Notes: a model not told the origin generated them from the letters alone. A stretch of 30,000 nucleotides of DNA from Halisarca cf. caerulea (GCA_963170055.1 CAUJGJ010000129.1:998201-1028200), one strand, 5' to 3'; positions 13,401-20,985 are shown, counted from the first letter of the stretch. Program-made: numbers and translations.

Positions 13401-16400
13401 GAGTGTCTGCAATGTGAGATGTGCTCATGTTGAATGAAGACCAGTTATCAGCAGGAGAAGTCGAAACACCAGCAGCCTTTAGGGTGTTCCAGAGAGTGGA
13501 AGGATGGGTCCTCTTTCTGAGTAAACGGTGGAAATAGTCTTTCTTGGCTTTACGCTGAATTGATGTGACACGATTTCTTTGTGCTTTAAAAGCTTCCCAT
13601 GACACTGTCAACTTATTTCTCCGGAACAACTTATACAAGGCATTACGATGATCATTACAAGTTTTCAGCCGAAGAACACAACATGGATGTATTTTCAGTG
13701 TCTAGACATGTTCTCTTAGCAGTGATAATGTCACTGGTGTTATTCTCGAGAGGGTTTAAATTAGCTGTTGCTAGCAGGTCCTCAGATTCTTCAGCCATTT
13801 ATCACACTCTATTTCAGTGCTATCTACGTAACTGTACATGCTCAGTGTCAGTTTTTCTATATTTTATCCATGTCCTGTGCTGTTTTTACAATTTGTTCAA
13901 GTAATTGTCGATTTCTCATGGCAATCGATTGTAACGATTACAACTTGTCACAGATCGATTAATCTAATAATCAATTTAATCGCACAAGTAATTGTCGATT
14001 TCTCATGGCAATCGATTGTAACGATTACAACTTGTCACAGATCGATTAATCTAATAATCAATTTAATCGCACAACACTAATGTATGTACGTACATACTAC
14101 GCATATTTGATTAAATAAAGAGCTGTACCCAAACGAAGATTGGGTTCTTGTATTAAGAGGCAGGGGTAAAATAGCCACAGTTAAACAACAATCAGGTGTC
14201 AGAAAGTAAACATAAAAGTAATATGAAATAGACATACATACGTACCTCAACAAATTCGGGATCCACACTTATGCATTTAGCTGCATAAGACTTGGCATCA
14301 GCCAGATTACCTGCGTCACACTCTATAGATGAAAGAAAACTAAACAGTTGCAATTTCTTCTTCAAGAACAAGGTAGTTTTGGCATCTTCCATAGTTTCAA
14401 TTCCATCATAGCAGTCAATAGCTTCTACAACACTTGCTCGAGCAGCACTGTACGATTTTGACTCGTACTCCTTGGTACTCTTCTCTTCCAGGTATTGCAG
14501 TCTTTTCTTCAAAATTTTAGTCACTTGTTCACGAGAAATATCACGTACATCCCCCTTGAGAGCTGCCTTGATTATGGATGTAGAAAGCACACGTATGTCC
14601 CATTCTAAGACAGCTATACGAATCCTCATGTCCTGTGAGAACTGAGCTCCTTTTTGTAGTAAGTGTTCCACAATAGTGGAAGATTGACGGTGCACAGCTA
14701 CTGTCAATGATTCTGACATACTACGAGGTGACATGTCTGATTGCTGCAGCTTCCCTAGGAGGTACACGCAAGCCTCCTCCTTTCCCTTCAAGAGGTGGGT
14801 TTGAAATGTACTGAAGTCTACCTTCATGCCACTGTTAACAAGAAGCTTCAGTGTATCAATGGTAAGCCTTAATGTAGGCAGCTCAGACAATGGTGTCTCT
14901 CTGATGATTTCTCTCAAAAATGGGTATGCTAAATTCTTCTGCTTGTTTGCAGGCAACTTCAACATGGTATTGATAAAATGAGCAGCATATTCCTGTTCTT
15001 TTTTCTTCTTCAGTAGACATTCAAACACAAACTTTCCAACAGGTATCTTTTCACTAGGCTCCACGGCTGGTACTAGATGCAGGGAGTCTACAGGGTAGAG
15101 AGTACCATAACATGACAGACAAAAATTAAATATGTTTAGCGATAAAGAAAAGATGCTACCGTATGGACCGAAACTTTCACAGTACTAAACTTTCGTGGTT
15201 GAAAAAGTTTGAGGATTTCACGGTTTAAACTTTTGCAGTTGCCAACCTTGAAGGAAATTTTGCAGACAGCTTATGCATCCTATGCATATTCTTCAATAAA
15301 AATGGCTGCTGAGACCACTGATGAAGTCCGCTGGCGTGCATTAGCAACATAACTGCTACAAATTCATTGCTTCTGTCTTTTGAGAGTTCATCTTATACCA
15401 CCTGTGTGGTAGAACCATGCAGGTAAAACGTCCTCCAGGGAAGGGAAATCGGACAACTGACCATCCGCAGATGAATCTCGTGCAGAGTTTCTTGTCAAAG
15501 TAGCGTAGGGTTGACATAGCGGTAGAAAAATAAACGGAAATTGTCTGGAATGGCAAGAGCACACAAACGAATATTAGAATGTTGCTGCTGAGCAATCACA
15601 ATGAAGAAAAATAGTCAATGGAGCAAGGGTGCTCAGATGGATATTGTGCAATCTGTGTACCACCGGCCATTTTGACTCCACGTGAAAAAAGACGCTGATT
15701 TTCGCTGATTATACTTTTTGCAGATGCCCACTGATCCGCAAAAACCGTGAAACTTTAGTACCGTGAAAATTTCAGTCCATACAGTATGTTTTTGCATATG
15801 CTGACAGAATTCGCATGCAATATTCCAGAAACTAAAAGCACTGGGCAAACGATTTTGCTGATTAAATGTTAAGGCATATACAGTGCTTCCAATCACACTT
15901 AATCGCATGAGTTAGGGTGGGTGGGAGTGGGAATCTTAAAATTGTGCTTTCCCTAACATTGTTCAATGCATACATTTCCTTTGTGCCCATATTTTACCAC
16001 AATCAGTTTATCCGGAAATATTCACTTATGTTACCTTTCGTTCACAGTCATGCAATGCTCAACTCAACGATGCACATGATGTAACAATACACATCACAAC
16101 ATTGTAGGTAAGGCATAAGGGCGGTGAGAGCACAGAATTTTTCTAGTGTTTTGAGTTTCATGATAATTGACATCATGATTCAGTTGTTACTTGCCTTGTC
16201 GATGGCAGCTACTGTTTGTGGACAATCAACACCGTTTTCACACTATTGCTGTTTCCATGGCTTACAACCATACGGCAACACAAATTGTGAAGTATAGGAT
16301 TCTGCAGGTAATGCACACCTTCCTCCTGCCTCTGTTGTTCACCTTGTCGCTTTGTTAAGTGGATAATCAACACGTATATGTACTATTGAAGGACAAATAT

Positions 16401-19400
16401 GACCACAATCACCCACTTAATCCTATATTACCCAGTATGAAGAGAGTATAGGGTCCACTGAGTGAGTGAAACAGGTGCAGAAAGGGCAGAAAGCACTACA
16501 GGACTTGTTGCTGAAGGTGCTATGCAGCAGAAAACATCAGATTGAATCTGTGAAAATTTTATTGGCTGAATGTACTTTACGTTTCCACATACGTGTGTAC
16601 ATATCTAGCCACAGATATGACACCCATACATTATGTCGCTGTGGGGCTCGCTTAGGCTCACCCCAATTATGAACATATGTTATTGAGGTTGGAAAATAAA
16701 GACATACATTTGTATACATACGTGAAACAAAAACCTTCGTACCTGCTAAAACAGCCAAGTAGAAGCATTCGAAGTATGACTGTGATTCTCTAGACATCTC
16801 AAAAGCCTTTCCAAATGATTCAATGGCACAAATTTGAAGTTTATGCATTTCATCCCCCTTCTTTACATACGACTGATCTCGGTAGGCTTCCGCAATACGG
16901 AAATGACCCTGAAATGTTATAATTGAAAGTTAAGCACAAGTTGCAAAAACAGTGATAAGGCACAGAACAATGAAGGAGAGAGAGAGGGGGGAGGTAGGGA
17001 TGATCAAAACGTGATCAATCCTTCTCATTTATCAGATGGGGCGAGAGGTTCAGGAATAAGGCACACAATAGGTACATGTCAGTGAATAGCAGCTCTTCTC
17101 CACAAAGTGAACTGTATGGTACTCAGCTACACAGTCACAGGTACGTACGTACATACGTACTTATAACAGGCAGTGTGCTGTTCTGGTGTATTACTCACTA
17201 ATCCTTGACCTTCTGGTCAACACAACTTGTAGTATTACAAAAATTACCCTGCCAGACAAGGTGAGGTAATCCTGTAGGATTACCTCACCTTGTCTGGCAG
17301 GGTAATTTTAACTCCTACTTCCTACATGTATGCACGTATGTACATAGAACTACTGGGCACAATGGCACACTGGTTATGCAATGTACATTTCCCTCCAGGT
17401 CCATGGCCCCACACCTGTTGTAAATAAGCAACTCTACACATCAGTTGTGACAAAACTAGACAACTTAAAAATAAGTACATACGTAGTTGTAGATTAGTGA
17501 AAGTACATAATATTAAGATGTAGACAAAATATGAACTTAAGTACGTATGTAGCAACATATCATTCACCTTTGGATTATCTGGGAAATTCTTTACTAAGGA
17601 TTTAGCCCAAGAGATAGAACCATCATAGTTTTTCAAATGTCTTTCAACGCTGGACAAGTTGCCCAGGAGCTTCTGCCTCTCTTCTAATAACGTGTATTTA
17701 ACTACTCCAGCAGGTGCTTGGCTGAGCTTATCCAGAGCTTGACGATAGCATCTACGTGCATTTAGATAGTCCTGCTCCTTGTAAGCAGCAGTGCCTTCCT
17801 CTCGTAGCTTCACTGCACACTTTAAATGCTCATCCACAGAGGTTGAAAGTAATGACTTCAACTGCATAAGACTAGTGAACTTTCCCTGCTGCTTCATAAT
17901 GTGTGCAACTACGTCAGACGGAAAATGAACACCTTGAGTGTGTAGGTAAACCATAACATCATAATGCCTTCCAGGAATGCAAGCATTCAGTATCTTCTTC
18001 GTCTCTGTTGAGTCTACTTTACACTGTGGTAAAACAGGAAAAAATGCTTCCACCAGTTGACGTTTGTGAGGGGCATCGCCATTAAGAATCTTAAGCAATA
18101 CATTTACGTCCACAGGCATTCCATGATTGATCAAGGCATTTATCATGGTGAGATCAATCAAATAGTAAATCTCTGAGAAGAGATTTAGATGCTGAAAGTT
18201 TACATAACCAATTGCACAGCCTGGCAGAACCTCTTGCCCATAATCTACAAATCCTGGATTAGGAATGAGAAAAAATTGAAGGTATGCCTGAAGAAGTGGG
18301 GTGCGCTGATTCTGAATCAGTACATCAGCAGAATACTGAAACACAGTTTTCTTGTGTGGCTCATGCACATGTGGCAAAATAGCTGTAAAACCTGCATCAA
18401 AAGGATAGGGGGGAGGGATTGCTGAGAACAAATCACTGTTTTTCATTATTACCAGTCTTTACACAACCCTGATTCAACCTACACTACATGTATGCATATA
18501 ACCATGCCATATGTACATGCAGAATGCGAGTGAATTAATTTCTGTGTACAAAATATTTTTACTTACAGTGAAATAGATGTAGGTACATCCCAGAAGGTAA
18601 TAACCTTCATACAATGCAACATGACATGGATATTTAGGACATTCACAATGCATTATATATGACCATAGATGTACATGCGTGCATAGAATATGTAAGTGTG
18701 TATAAAAACCATTTAAAAATGGTACAAGGATGTAGGATTGACACAGGATCGTGCAAAAAGCCATTATCAAAAAAGGATTCTCCAAAAACACTTGGAACAA
18801 GGTTAAGTTGCAAAACCGGTACAGGGCTAGGTGGGCAAAGGGCAAGACAGGCATAGGGCTTGATGAGCATAGGGCTACACATGCATGAGGCTAGATGGGC
18901 ATAGGGAGTTTAATTGGACTGAATGTACACTGTGCAAATTCCTACATCCCGCATGTGCAGCACATTATACAGTACATATGTGCTGCGGGATGTAGGAATT
19001 TGCACAGTGTACATTCAGTCCAATTAAACTCCCTATGCCCATCTAGCCTCATGTATGTGTAGCCCTATGCTCGTCAAGCCCTATGCCTGTCTTGCCCTTT
19101 GCCCACCTAGCCCTGTACCGGTTTTGCAACTTAACCTTGTTCCAAGTGTTTTTGGAGAATCCTTTTTTGATAATGGCTTTTTGCACGATCCTGTGTCAAT
19201 CCTACATCCTTGTACCATTTTTAAATGGTTTTTATACACCCTTGTTTGTGCGGTTTTTCCTTTTATAGCGAAACAGTTGCTTGAATAGGTTTCCACTACA
19301 GTTGAGAAGGAACACGATCAAATCTTGTAAGATAAAGAAACTAGAAATCTATTCAGTTACCTGACTAATATCAATGTACCCATCTAGAAACAAATGATCG

Positions 19401-20600
19401 AACGAAAAGAGCGCTGAAGTCGACGATCATCGAAGTGCAGACCTTGTGCACGTACGCGTATGTCTAGTCTCGCGTAGTCATTTCGCCGATCCGAAAATGG
19501 CTGATCCGGCGAATGTATGGGATTTGCCTATTAATTTTTTTCTCGCTTTAGAAGTGTAGGTATTGCTTCAAAACCTACAAAAGGCACTTCGCGCTAACAA
19601 TCGGAGCTCACTGGCGAAAGATGAGACCTCTGGACCCTTTGTGGCGACCTGTAGCCCAGTTCGAAAAAACGACAAGAAGAATAAGAAGAAGAAGAATAAG
19701 AAGAAGAATCTTAAAATGGTACTGGTGTTGCGTAGCCATACATTTTCGTCTAAAATTGCAAAGTTCTTTAAAGAAATTGGCCTACGAAGGGTTTTAACTA
19801 CTTCATCTTATAGCTAGTGTGTCAAAAGGTACCAATATCACTTTTAAATGTTACTAACTGTACTGCATCGTTAGTTTTCAGACGAAAACAAAATTTGCGC
19901 TAATGTATGGCGGCCATGTTTTTTCCGTGTCAATCCTACATATGGAGTACTACCGTACTCCATAATATGTGAAATGGCACCGTAAACAGTACAGTATGAG
20001 TATACTAATCAGTAAGCATACATATGTACACTGTACATGAAACTTCACAGCTACTAACCTGCTGGTATTGCCATTAGCACACACTCATAAAAAGCCAGTT
20101 TGTCATTGCTCAGTCGAAAAGCTTCTGCAAAGTGTGTGAGGCAGTTGGTTATTGTCTGGACAGCCAAATCTGGGGGCATCTCAAAAGGGGGTGGAGGCAA
20201 GGAGTCTCTGTATGCTTCTGCCAAACAAAAGTGACCCTAATAAGAAGACATGACAAATCATTAGCAGTTGACCACACATACTGTAAAATTCCCTTCACAC
20301 AAAACTATCATGTGTGCATACCTTTGCATAGGCAGGATACCTTCTCACACATTGAACACCAATAGCTATTGCCTCTTTATCTTGTCCAAGAAGGCGTACA
20401 GCCTTGGATAAATTAGACAATAGCTTCTTCTCTCTCTCCTTGACTTCTGACATTATCCCTGGGTTCCTACATGACCCATTAAGCAGGCATATAATATCCA
20501 GAGCTTTGAGATACAATACTTTTGCATTCTGATACAGTTGATTGCGGAATGCTTCATTCCCTGCTTCATGATTTCTTGCAACCTCTTGAAGGTGAAACTG
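1..20600 (-). CDS. TRANK1-like giant protein (TPR, ankyrin and SF1 helicase), partial gene
   Basis: Gene-level entry. Ten exons on the minus strand join in one frame: 20600-20322, 20236-20059, 18391-17568, 16908-16743, 15087-14246, 10134-9954, 9883-8417, 8358-5198, 3325-2684 and 1690-1 (continuing off the window). All introns are GT-AG and the exon lengths keep phase throughout, giving about 3,140 codons. Domain order is TPR, TPR, [ankyrin-like + TPR], TPR, [ankyrin-like + TPR], TPR, ankyrin block, ankyrin plus UvrD-like helicase core, helicase C-terminal motif plus TPR-like helices, helical tail. This is the architecture of the animal TRANK1 (TPR and ankyrin repeat-containing protein 1) family, here with extra N-terminal modules. 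The family's biochemical function is poorly known; an ATPase is expected from intact Walker motifs. No start codon or promoter was identified upstream of 20600, so a 5' exon is probably missing. Confidence 0.85.
1691..2683 (-). other. Intron (993 bp) of the TRANK1-like gene
   Basis: Between the last two exons in the window. It contains the 142-bp direct tandem duplication described separately and otherwise AT-rich sequence. No coding potential beyond repeat-driven frames. Confidence 0.8.
2075..2357. repeat. Direct tandem duplication, two copies of about 142 bp
   Basis: The block beginning near CATCACTTGAAGGGACTGG at 2088 recurs at 2230, an offset of 142 bp. The copies match almost base for base up to GAGGTTGCACAT (about 2213 and 2355) with only scattered substitutions. 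It is intronic and creates two overlapping reading frames with duplicated peptides; these are artefacts of the repeat. Confidence 0.9.
2684..3325 (-). CDS. TRANK1-like gene, helicase motif VI plus helical exon
   Basis: 642 nt (214 codons), phase 0 at both ends. It begins ADHEWRLALEHLVENG. It contains the SF1 helicase motif VI, KYLYTAITRAKCNLWIYD (3146-3169 for the core), with the arginine finger present. This completes the motif series of the preceding exon. After that come helix-turn-helix units resembling TPR: EEWMKRGNYFMKKKLWDPA and CLYTGQQWELAAQIFEGIKE. The donor is GTTTGC, an unusual sequence at positions +3 and +4. Confidence 0.85.
3571..4290. mobile_element. Mutator-like MITE, 720 bp, with long inverted ends and 9-bp target duplication
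   Basis: The left end TAGTCTAGCCAGCTAGCCCG and the right end (reverse complement TAGTCTAACCAGCTATCCCG) start terminal inverted repeats of more than 100 bp (about 3571-3680 and 4180-4290). Both sides are flanked by the identical 9-bp TCCCTTCAC (3562-3570 and 4291-4299). Long inverted ends with a 9-bp target duplication are the signature of the Mutator (MULE) superfamily. There is no transposase; the 63-codon internal frame (3686-3877) resembles nothing I know. It is inserted in an intron of the TRANK1-like gene. Confidence 0.88.
4531..4665. repeat. Microsatellite (ATCT)n followed by (AT)n
   Basis: About 75 bp of ATCT/CTAT tetranucleotide units with one TTAT interruption, then about 50 bp of AT-rich dinucleotide repeat. 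It is intronic. Confidence 0.95.
4722..4960. repeat. Long hairpin (fold-back) element, about 239 bp
   Basis: The left arm AACGGCTTATCTCTACAACA pairs with the right arm ending TGTTGCAGAGATAAACCGTT. Pairing continues through CTTTGTATTTTTCGCC / GGCAAAAAATACAAAG and GAAGAAAATTC / GAATTTTCTTC to a short centre near 4838. Identity is high, with scattered mismatches. The outer short match GCGAATA / TATTCGC with AAGTA on both sides may mark element ends at about 4678 and 4967. It looks like a palindromic MITE. Confidence 0.8.
5047..5116. repeat. (CA)n microsatellite
   Basis: About 70 bp of almost pure CA repeat with GC and AT interruptions, about 80 bp downstream (in gene sense) of the helicase exon donor. 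It accounts for a spurious Cys/Val-rich minus-strand reading frame. Confidence 0.95.
5198..8358 (-). CDS. TRANK1-like gene, helicase-core exon (ankyrin end, RelE-like segment, UvrD-type ATPase)
   Basis: A 3161-nt exon. It starts in an ankyrin repeat (HAAFALAGHADILKVVL, then NALGQTPLHEVAKH) followed by a Lys run (about 8010-8035 in DNA) and an acidic linker. At about 7260-7610 lies a compact segment starting ERFWKNLAKLPEFLRKKA and ending near EIIRLWDLVKHKG. Its layout resembles the RelE/ParE fold, but this is inference. The helicase motifs follow: Walker A GRSGTGKTT (6926-6952), an acidic insertion, Walker B DEVQD (5766-5780), motif III GDTAQSI (about 5678-5698), motif IV NFRSHSG (about 5535-5555) and motif V FEAKGLEFDDV (about 5231-5265). 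The key Lys, Asp-Glu and Gln are intact, so an active NTPase is plausible. The start uses acceptor TGAAG; the nearer TTCAG would hit an early stop in this phase. Confidence 0.88.
8417..9883 (-). CDS. TRANK1-like gene, long ankyrin-block exon (copy 3)
   Basis: 1467 nt, phase 1 in and phase 1 out. It opens EYTMQLPKLTYLKK, followed by the PGYGQGLVKL segment shared with copy 1. A run of about a dozen ankyrin-like helix pairs follows, with repeated L-x-x-G-A/V patterns: CLVKHGVTVDS, SLIDSGAEVSLHALEALHEA, ILLEEGVSVTES, LMVDKGASLGS, LLVEKGADISG. It ends in a more canonical ankyrin start, TPIHVATSLALHT. Unlike copies 1 and 2 it lacks a C-terminal TPR and continues directly into the helicase exon through a 58-bp intron (donor GTAAGC). 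Confidence 0.85.
9954..10134 (-). CDS. TRANK1-like gene, TPR exon (copy 3)
   Basis: 181 nt, phase 0 in and phase 1 out. It starts GLFSMANVYNAEARLEQG after the acceptor CTCTAG and ends PMFVLAVSEGI with a split codon before a GTACGTACTT donor. The pattern matches the two other short TPR exons. The downstream intron is only 70 bp, whereas the upstream intron exceeds 4 kb because of transposon insertions. Confidence 0.8.
10446..10481. repeat. (AT)n microsatellite
   Basis: 36 bp of uninterrupted AT dinucleotides. Confidence 0.95.
10631..11060. mobile_element. Probable MITE with imperfect inverted ends and an internal minisatellite
   Basis: The left end GGAGTTAGCTGATCC... ATTGCCTTCAATCC (10631-10678) is mirrored by the right end GGATTCAAGGCAAT... 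GATCAGCCATCTCC (11011-11060). The ends are degenerate, with roughly 70 percent matches by eye. Between them lies a diverged tandem array. I see no clear target duplication and no transposase. The superfamily is unknown. Confidence 0.6.
10760..10990. repeat. Degenerate minisatellite, period about 30-33 bp
   Basis: About seven diverged units of the form (GTTGGATGGAGGCATTC + GTTAGTAAAT), for example at 10770, 10801, 10832, 10862, 10893, 10926 and 10955. On the minus strand one frame stays open across the array and reads as 10- and 11-residue units (FIDQNASI, FSDGQNAFI, FTNTNASI). No homology is recognised. Confidence 0.7.
11104..11132. repeat. Small hairpin
   Basis: GACATCCTCAGGC / GCCTTCGGATGTC forms a 13-bp stem with two mismatches and a 3-nt loop. 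It sits 21 bp from the larger hairpin at 11154-11244 and shares the CAGGCT..GCC apex. Confidence 0.6.
11154..11244. repeat. 91-bp hairpin, palindromic MITE-like element
   Basis: Arms TATACAATGGGAACGG... and ...CCGTTCCCATTGTATA pair over most of 39 bp on each side, closing on the loop TCAGGCTCCGCCC. TA lies at both ends, compatible with a TA target site. Confidence 0.75.
11777..13701 (-). pseudogene. Non-LTR retrotransposon reverse transcriptase (Jockey/CR1/L2-like), 5'-truncated and frameshifted
   Basis: The minus-strand frame from 13701 carries the RT fingers and palm: SPGLDGIPSSAL, NYRPISLLPVCSKLLEKC, YQSGFRPTHST and the catalytic motif A segment LDISKAFDTVYHD (about 12838-12862). The frame then shifts by one base near 12790. 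The second frame (12790-11777) begins around WFRSYLSNRSQ and has PQGSVLGPLLF, the catalytic box FADD (12590-12601), the FKYLGVLI motif and the thumb region, ending FSDLCRDIFKTT and a stop. No endonuclease or ORF1 is present; a stop sits just upstream. It is a dead copy. The family within the Jockey/CR1/L2 range is not resolved. Confidence 0.85.
13898..14071. repeat. Perfect 87-bp tandem duplication at the hAT-like right end
   Basis: The block starting CAAGTAATTGTCGATTTCTC at 13898 recurs at 13985 with no mismatch over 87 bp. Each copy contains CGATTAATCTAATAATCAAT and ends just before the TIR, so the subterminal region of the element is doubled. Confidence 0.95.
14246..15087 (-). CDS. TRANK1-like gene, long ankyrin-like/TPR exon (copy 2)
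   Basis: 842 nt, phase 1 in and phase 0 out. The acceptor CCTGTAG gives a split Asp codon followed by SLHLVPAVEPSEK. The central part has ankyrin-like helix pairs (TLKLLVNSGMKVDFS, IVEHLLQKGAQFS). The C-terminal third is TPR (STKEYESKSYSAARASVVEA and DAKSYAAKCISVDPEFVE). The donor is GTACGTATG. It is the positional and phase equivalent of 17568-18391, but the sequences are far apart, so the duplication is old. Confidence 0.82.
15088..16742 (-). other. Intron (1.65 kb) of the TRANK1-like gene
   Basis: Contains the Tc1/mariner-like MITE. The stretch 15787-16742 holds no gene, hairpin or repeat that I can recognise; the short open frames there have no coding character. Confidence 0.75.
15159..15784. 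mobile_element. Tc1/mariner-like MITE, 626 bp
   Basis: The ends CCGTATGGACCGAAACTTTC (15159) and, in reverse complement, CTGTATGGACTGAAATTTTC (ending 15784) start inverted repeats that continue through CACRGTACTAAA, with further pairing between CACGGTTTAAACTTTTGCAG and the opposite side. TA is present on both sides (15157-15158 and 15785-15786). A TA duplication with these ends suggests Tc1/mariner. No transposase. Confidence 0.78.
16743..16908 (-). CDS. TRANK1-like gene, TPR exon (copy 2)
   Basis: 166 nt, phase 0 in and phase 1 out. It starts GHFRIAEAYRDQSYV and ends YLAVLAG, split before a GTACGAAGG donor. It is closely parallel to the exon at 20059-20236 in start, end and phase, with helices rich in Glu/Lys/Ala (ESFGKAFEMSRESQSYFE). 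Confidence 0.8.
16909..17567 (-). other. Intron (659 bp) of the TRANK1-like gene
   Basis: Contains the 70-bp perfect palindrome and a GTAC/GTAT-rich stretch at about 17140-17165. Nothing else is recognised. Confidence 0.75.
17240..17309. repeat. Perfect 70-bp palindrome (34-bp arms, 2-nt centre)
   Basis: Arm 17240-17273 begins AAAATTACCCTGCCAGACAA and arm 17276-17309 is its exact reverse complement, separated by GT. Not a single mismatch was found over 34 bp. Confidence 0.95.
17568..18391 (-). CDS. TRANK1-like gene, long ankyrin-like/TPR exon (copy 1)
   Basis: 824 nt, phase 1 in and phase 0 out. The first part (ILPHVHEPHKK onward) includes VDYGQEVLPG, comparable to PGYGQGLVKL in the exon at 8417-9883, and then degenerate ankyrin-like helices (MINALINHGMPVD, YLHTQGVHFP). 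The last third is TPR (KEQDYLNARRCYRQALDKL ... LVKNFPDNPK). The acceptor GATGCAG joins the split Gly codon of the previous exon; the donor is GTGAAT. Reading on past the donor gives microsatellite-like nonsense, which supports the boundary. Confidence 0.82.
18698..19239. mobile_element. Fold-back element with about 260-bp arms, almost identical
   Basis: The left arm (18698-18964) starts GTGTATAAAAACCATTTAAA and the right arm (18979-19239) ends with its complement. Comparing base by base I find two substitutions and one 6-base insertion (ATGTGC near 18953) across the arms. The spacer is 14 nt (18965-18978). Each arm contains degenerate repeats of a GGCATAGGGCT-type motif. No transposase or clear target duplication. 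It lies in an intron of the TRANK1-like gene, so its transcript would fold into a long hairpin. Confidence 0.9.
19676..19709. repeat. Purine-rich GAA/AAT short tandem repeat
   Basis: Runs of AAGAAG and AATAAG. It gives a Lys-rich plus-strand reading frame at 19563-19817 that has no other coding support. Confidence 0.85.
20059..20236 (-). CDS. TRANK1-like gene, TPR exon
   Basis: 178 nt, phase 0 in and phase 1 out. It begins GHFCLAEAYRDS and ends with the CVLMAIPAG pattern. The same start and end patterns recur in the exons at 16743-16908 (GHFRIAEAYRDQ ... YLAVLAG) and 9954-10134 (GLFSMANVYNAE ... VLAVSEGI), so all three are copies of one TPR exon. The intron upstream is only 85 bp; the donor is GTTAGT. 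Confidence 0.8.
20322..20600 (-). CDS. TRANK1-like gene, most upstream exon seen (TPR)
   Basis: 93 codons, phase 0 at both ends. The acceptor is a pyrimidine-rich stretch ending TTCTTCAG and the donor is GTATGC after an AAG codon. The translation starts QFHLQEVARNHEAGNEAF and ends with VRRYPAYAK. It has the paired amphipathic helices and the Tyr/Ala/Pro positions typical of TPR units (NEAFRNQLYQNAKVLYLKAL). It aligns by eye with the TPR tails of the exons at 17568-18391 and 14246-15087, which also end in a P-x-x-x-K/E motif at the same phase. A preceding exon is expected because the exon opens with an acceptor rather than a start codon. Confidence 0.8.
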
Positions 20601-20985
20601 CTGAAGAATAAAGGGTTAGCAATGCTTACTTAATGGTACTACAAGTCAAAATACCATGATTGTGTATGCACTTTGGAAACTTTAACAAAGTCTATGCTAC
20701 GTACCTACTGTACTGTATGTACTAACTAAAAGGCTTGGCAGACTTAAACCCTGTTTCCTCTATCCTACTGGGATACATACCACAAACTCTTGTATCACAA
20801 GATTAATAAATAACAAATGTATACTTCGATGACAAGTTTATAGAATCAACTGAGAAGACACATTTATAGCTTGAGTGTCACACATCTATTGTCATTTAAT
20901 TAATTTATCGATGGTCAGATGTGATTGCATTAAAAATGGGGATAAGATGCATCGGTTAAAAGACAATAGGTCTCAAGTGTTAGCG

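Larger units (their letters stand above)
11298..14079. mobile_element. hAT-like element with terminal inverted repeats, interrupted by a LINE
   Basis: The left end TAGTGTTGTGCGATTAA (11298-11314) and the right end TTAATCGCACAACACTA (14063-14079) are exact inverted copies. They are flanked by ATGTACGT (11290-11297) and ATGTATGT (14080-14087), an 8-bp target duplication with one mismatch. The TIR followed by CGATTAAT-rich subterminal sequence and an 8-bp duplication fits hAT. No hAT transposase is visible: most of the interior is the LINE remnant, so this was a non-autonomous element of roughly 0.8 kb before the nested insertion. Confidence 0.75.
10135..14245 (-). other. Intron (4.1 kb) of the TRANK1-like gene, a nest of repeats
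   Basis: Lies between a long TPR-ending exon and TPR exon copy 3. In order it holds an AT tract, a MITE with an internal minisatellite, two small hairpins, and a hAT-like element that contains a broken LINE. Without these elements it would be under 1 kb. No host exon is visible inside. Confidence 0.8.
18392..20058 (-). other. Intron (1.67 kb) of the TRANK1-like gene
   Basis: Holds the fold-back element, then 19240-20058, a stretch with more CpG than its surroundings (about 19400-19640) and an AAG/AAT-type purine tract at 19676-19709. A 24-bp hairpin lies at 19941-19964 (TATGGAGTAC / GTACTCCATA). GTGTCAATCCTACAT in the arm (about 19192) recurs at about 19927. It may include an old transposon but no ends were found. 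Confidence 0.65.

Noticed and set aside
18474..19296. Mirror-image frames on both strands, some over 75 codons
   Set aside because: They come from the fold-back arms, which give the same peptides twice in opposite directions, with no homology.
19563..19817. 84-codon Lys-rich plus-strand frame
   Set aside because: Driven by the purine-rich short repeat; no splice context or homology.
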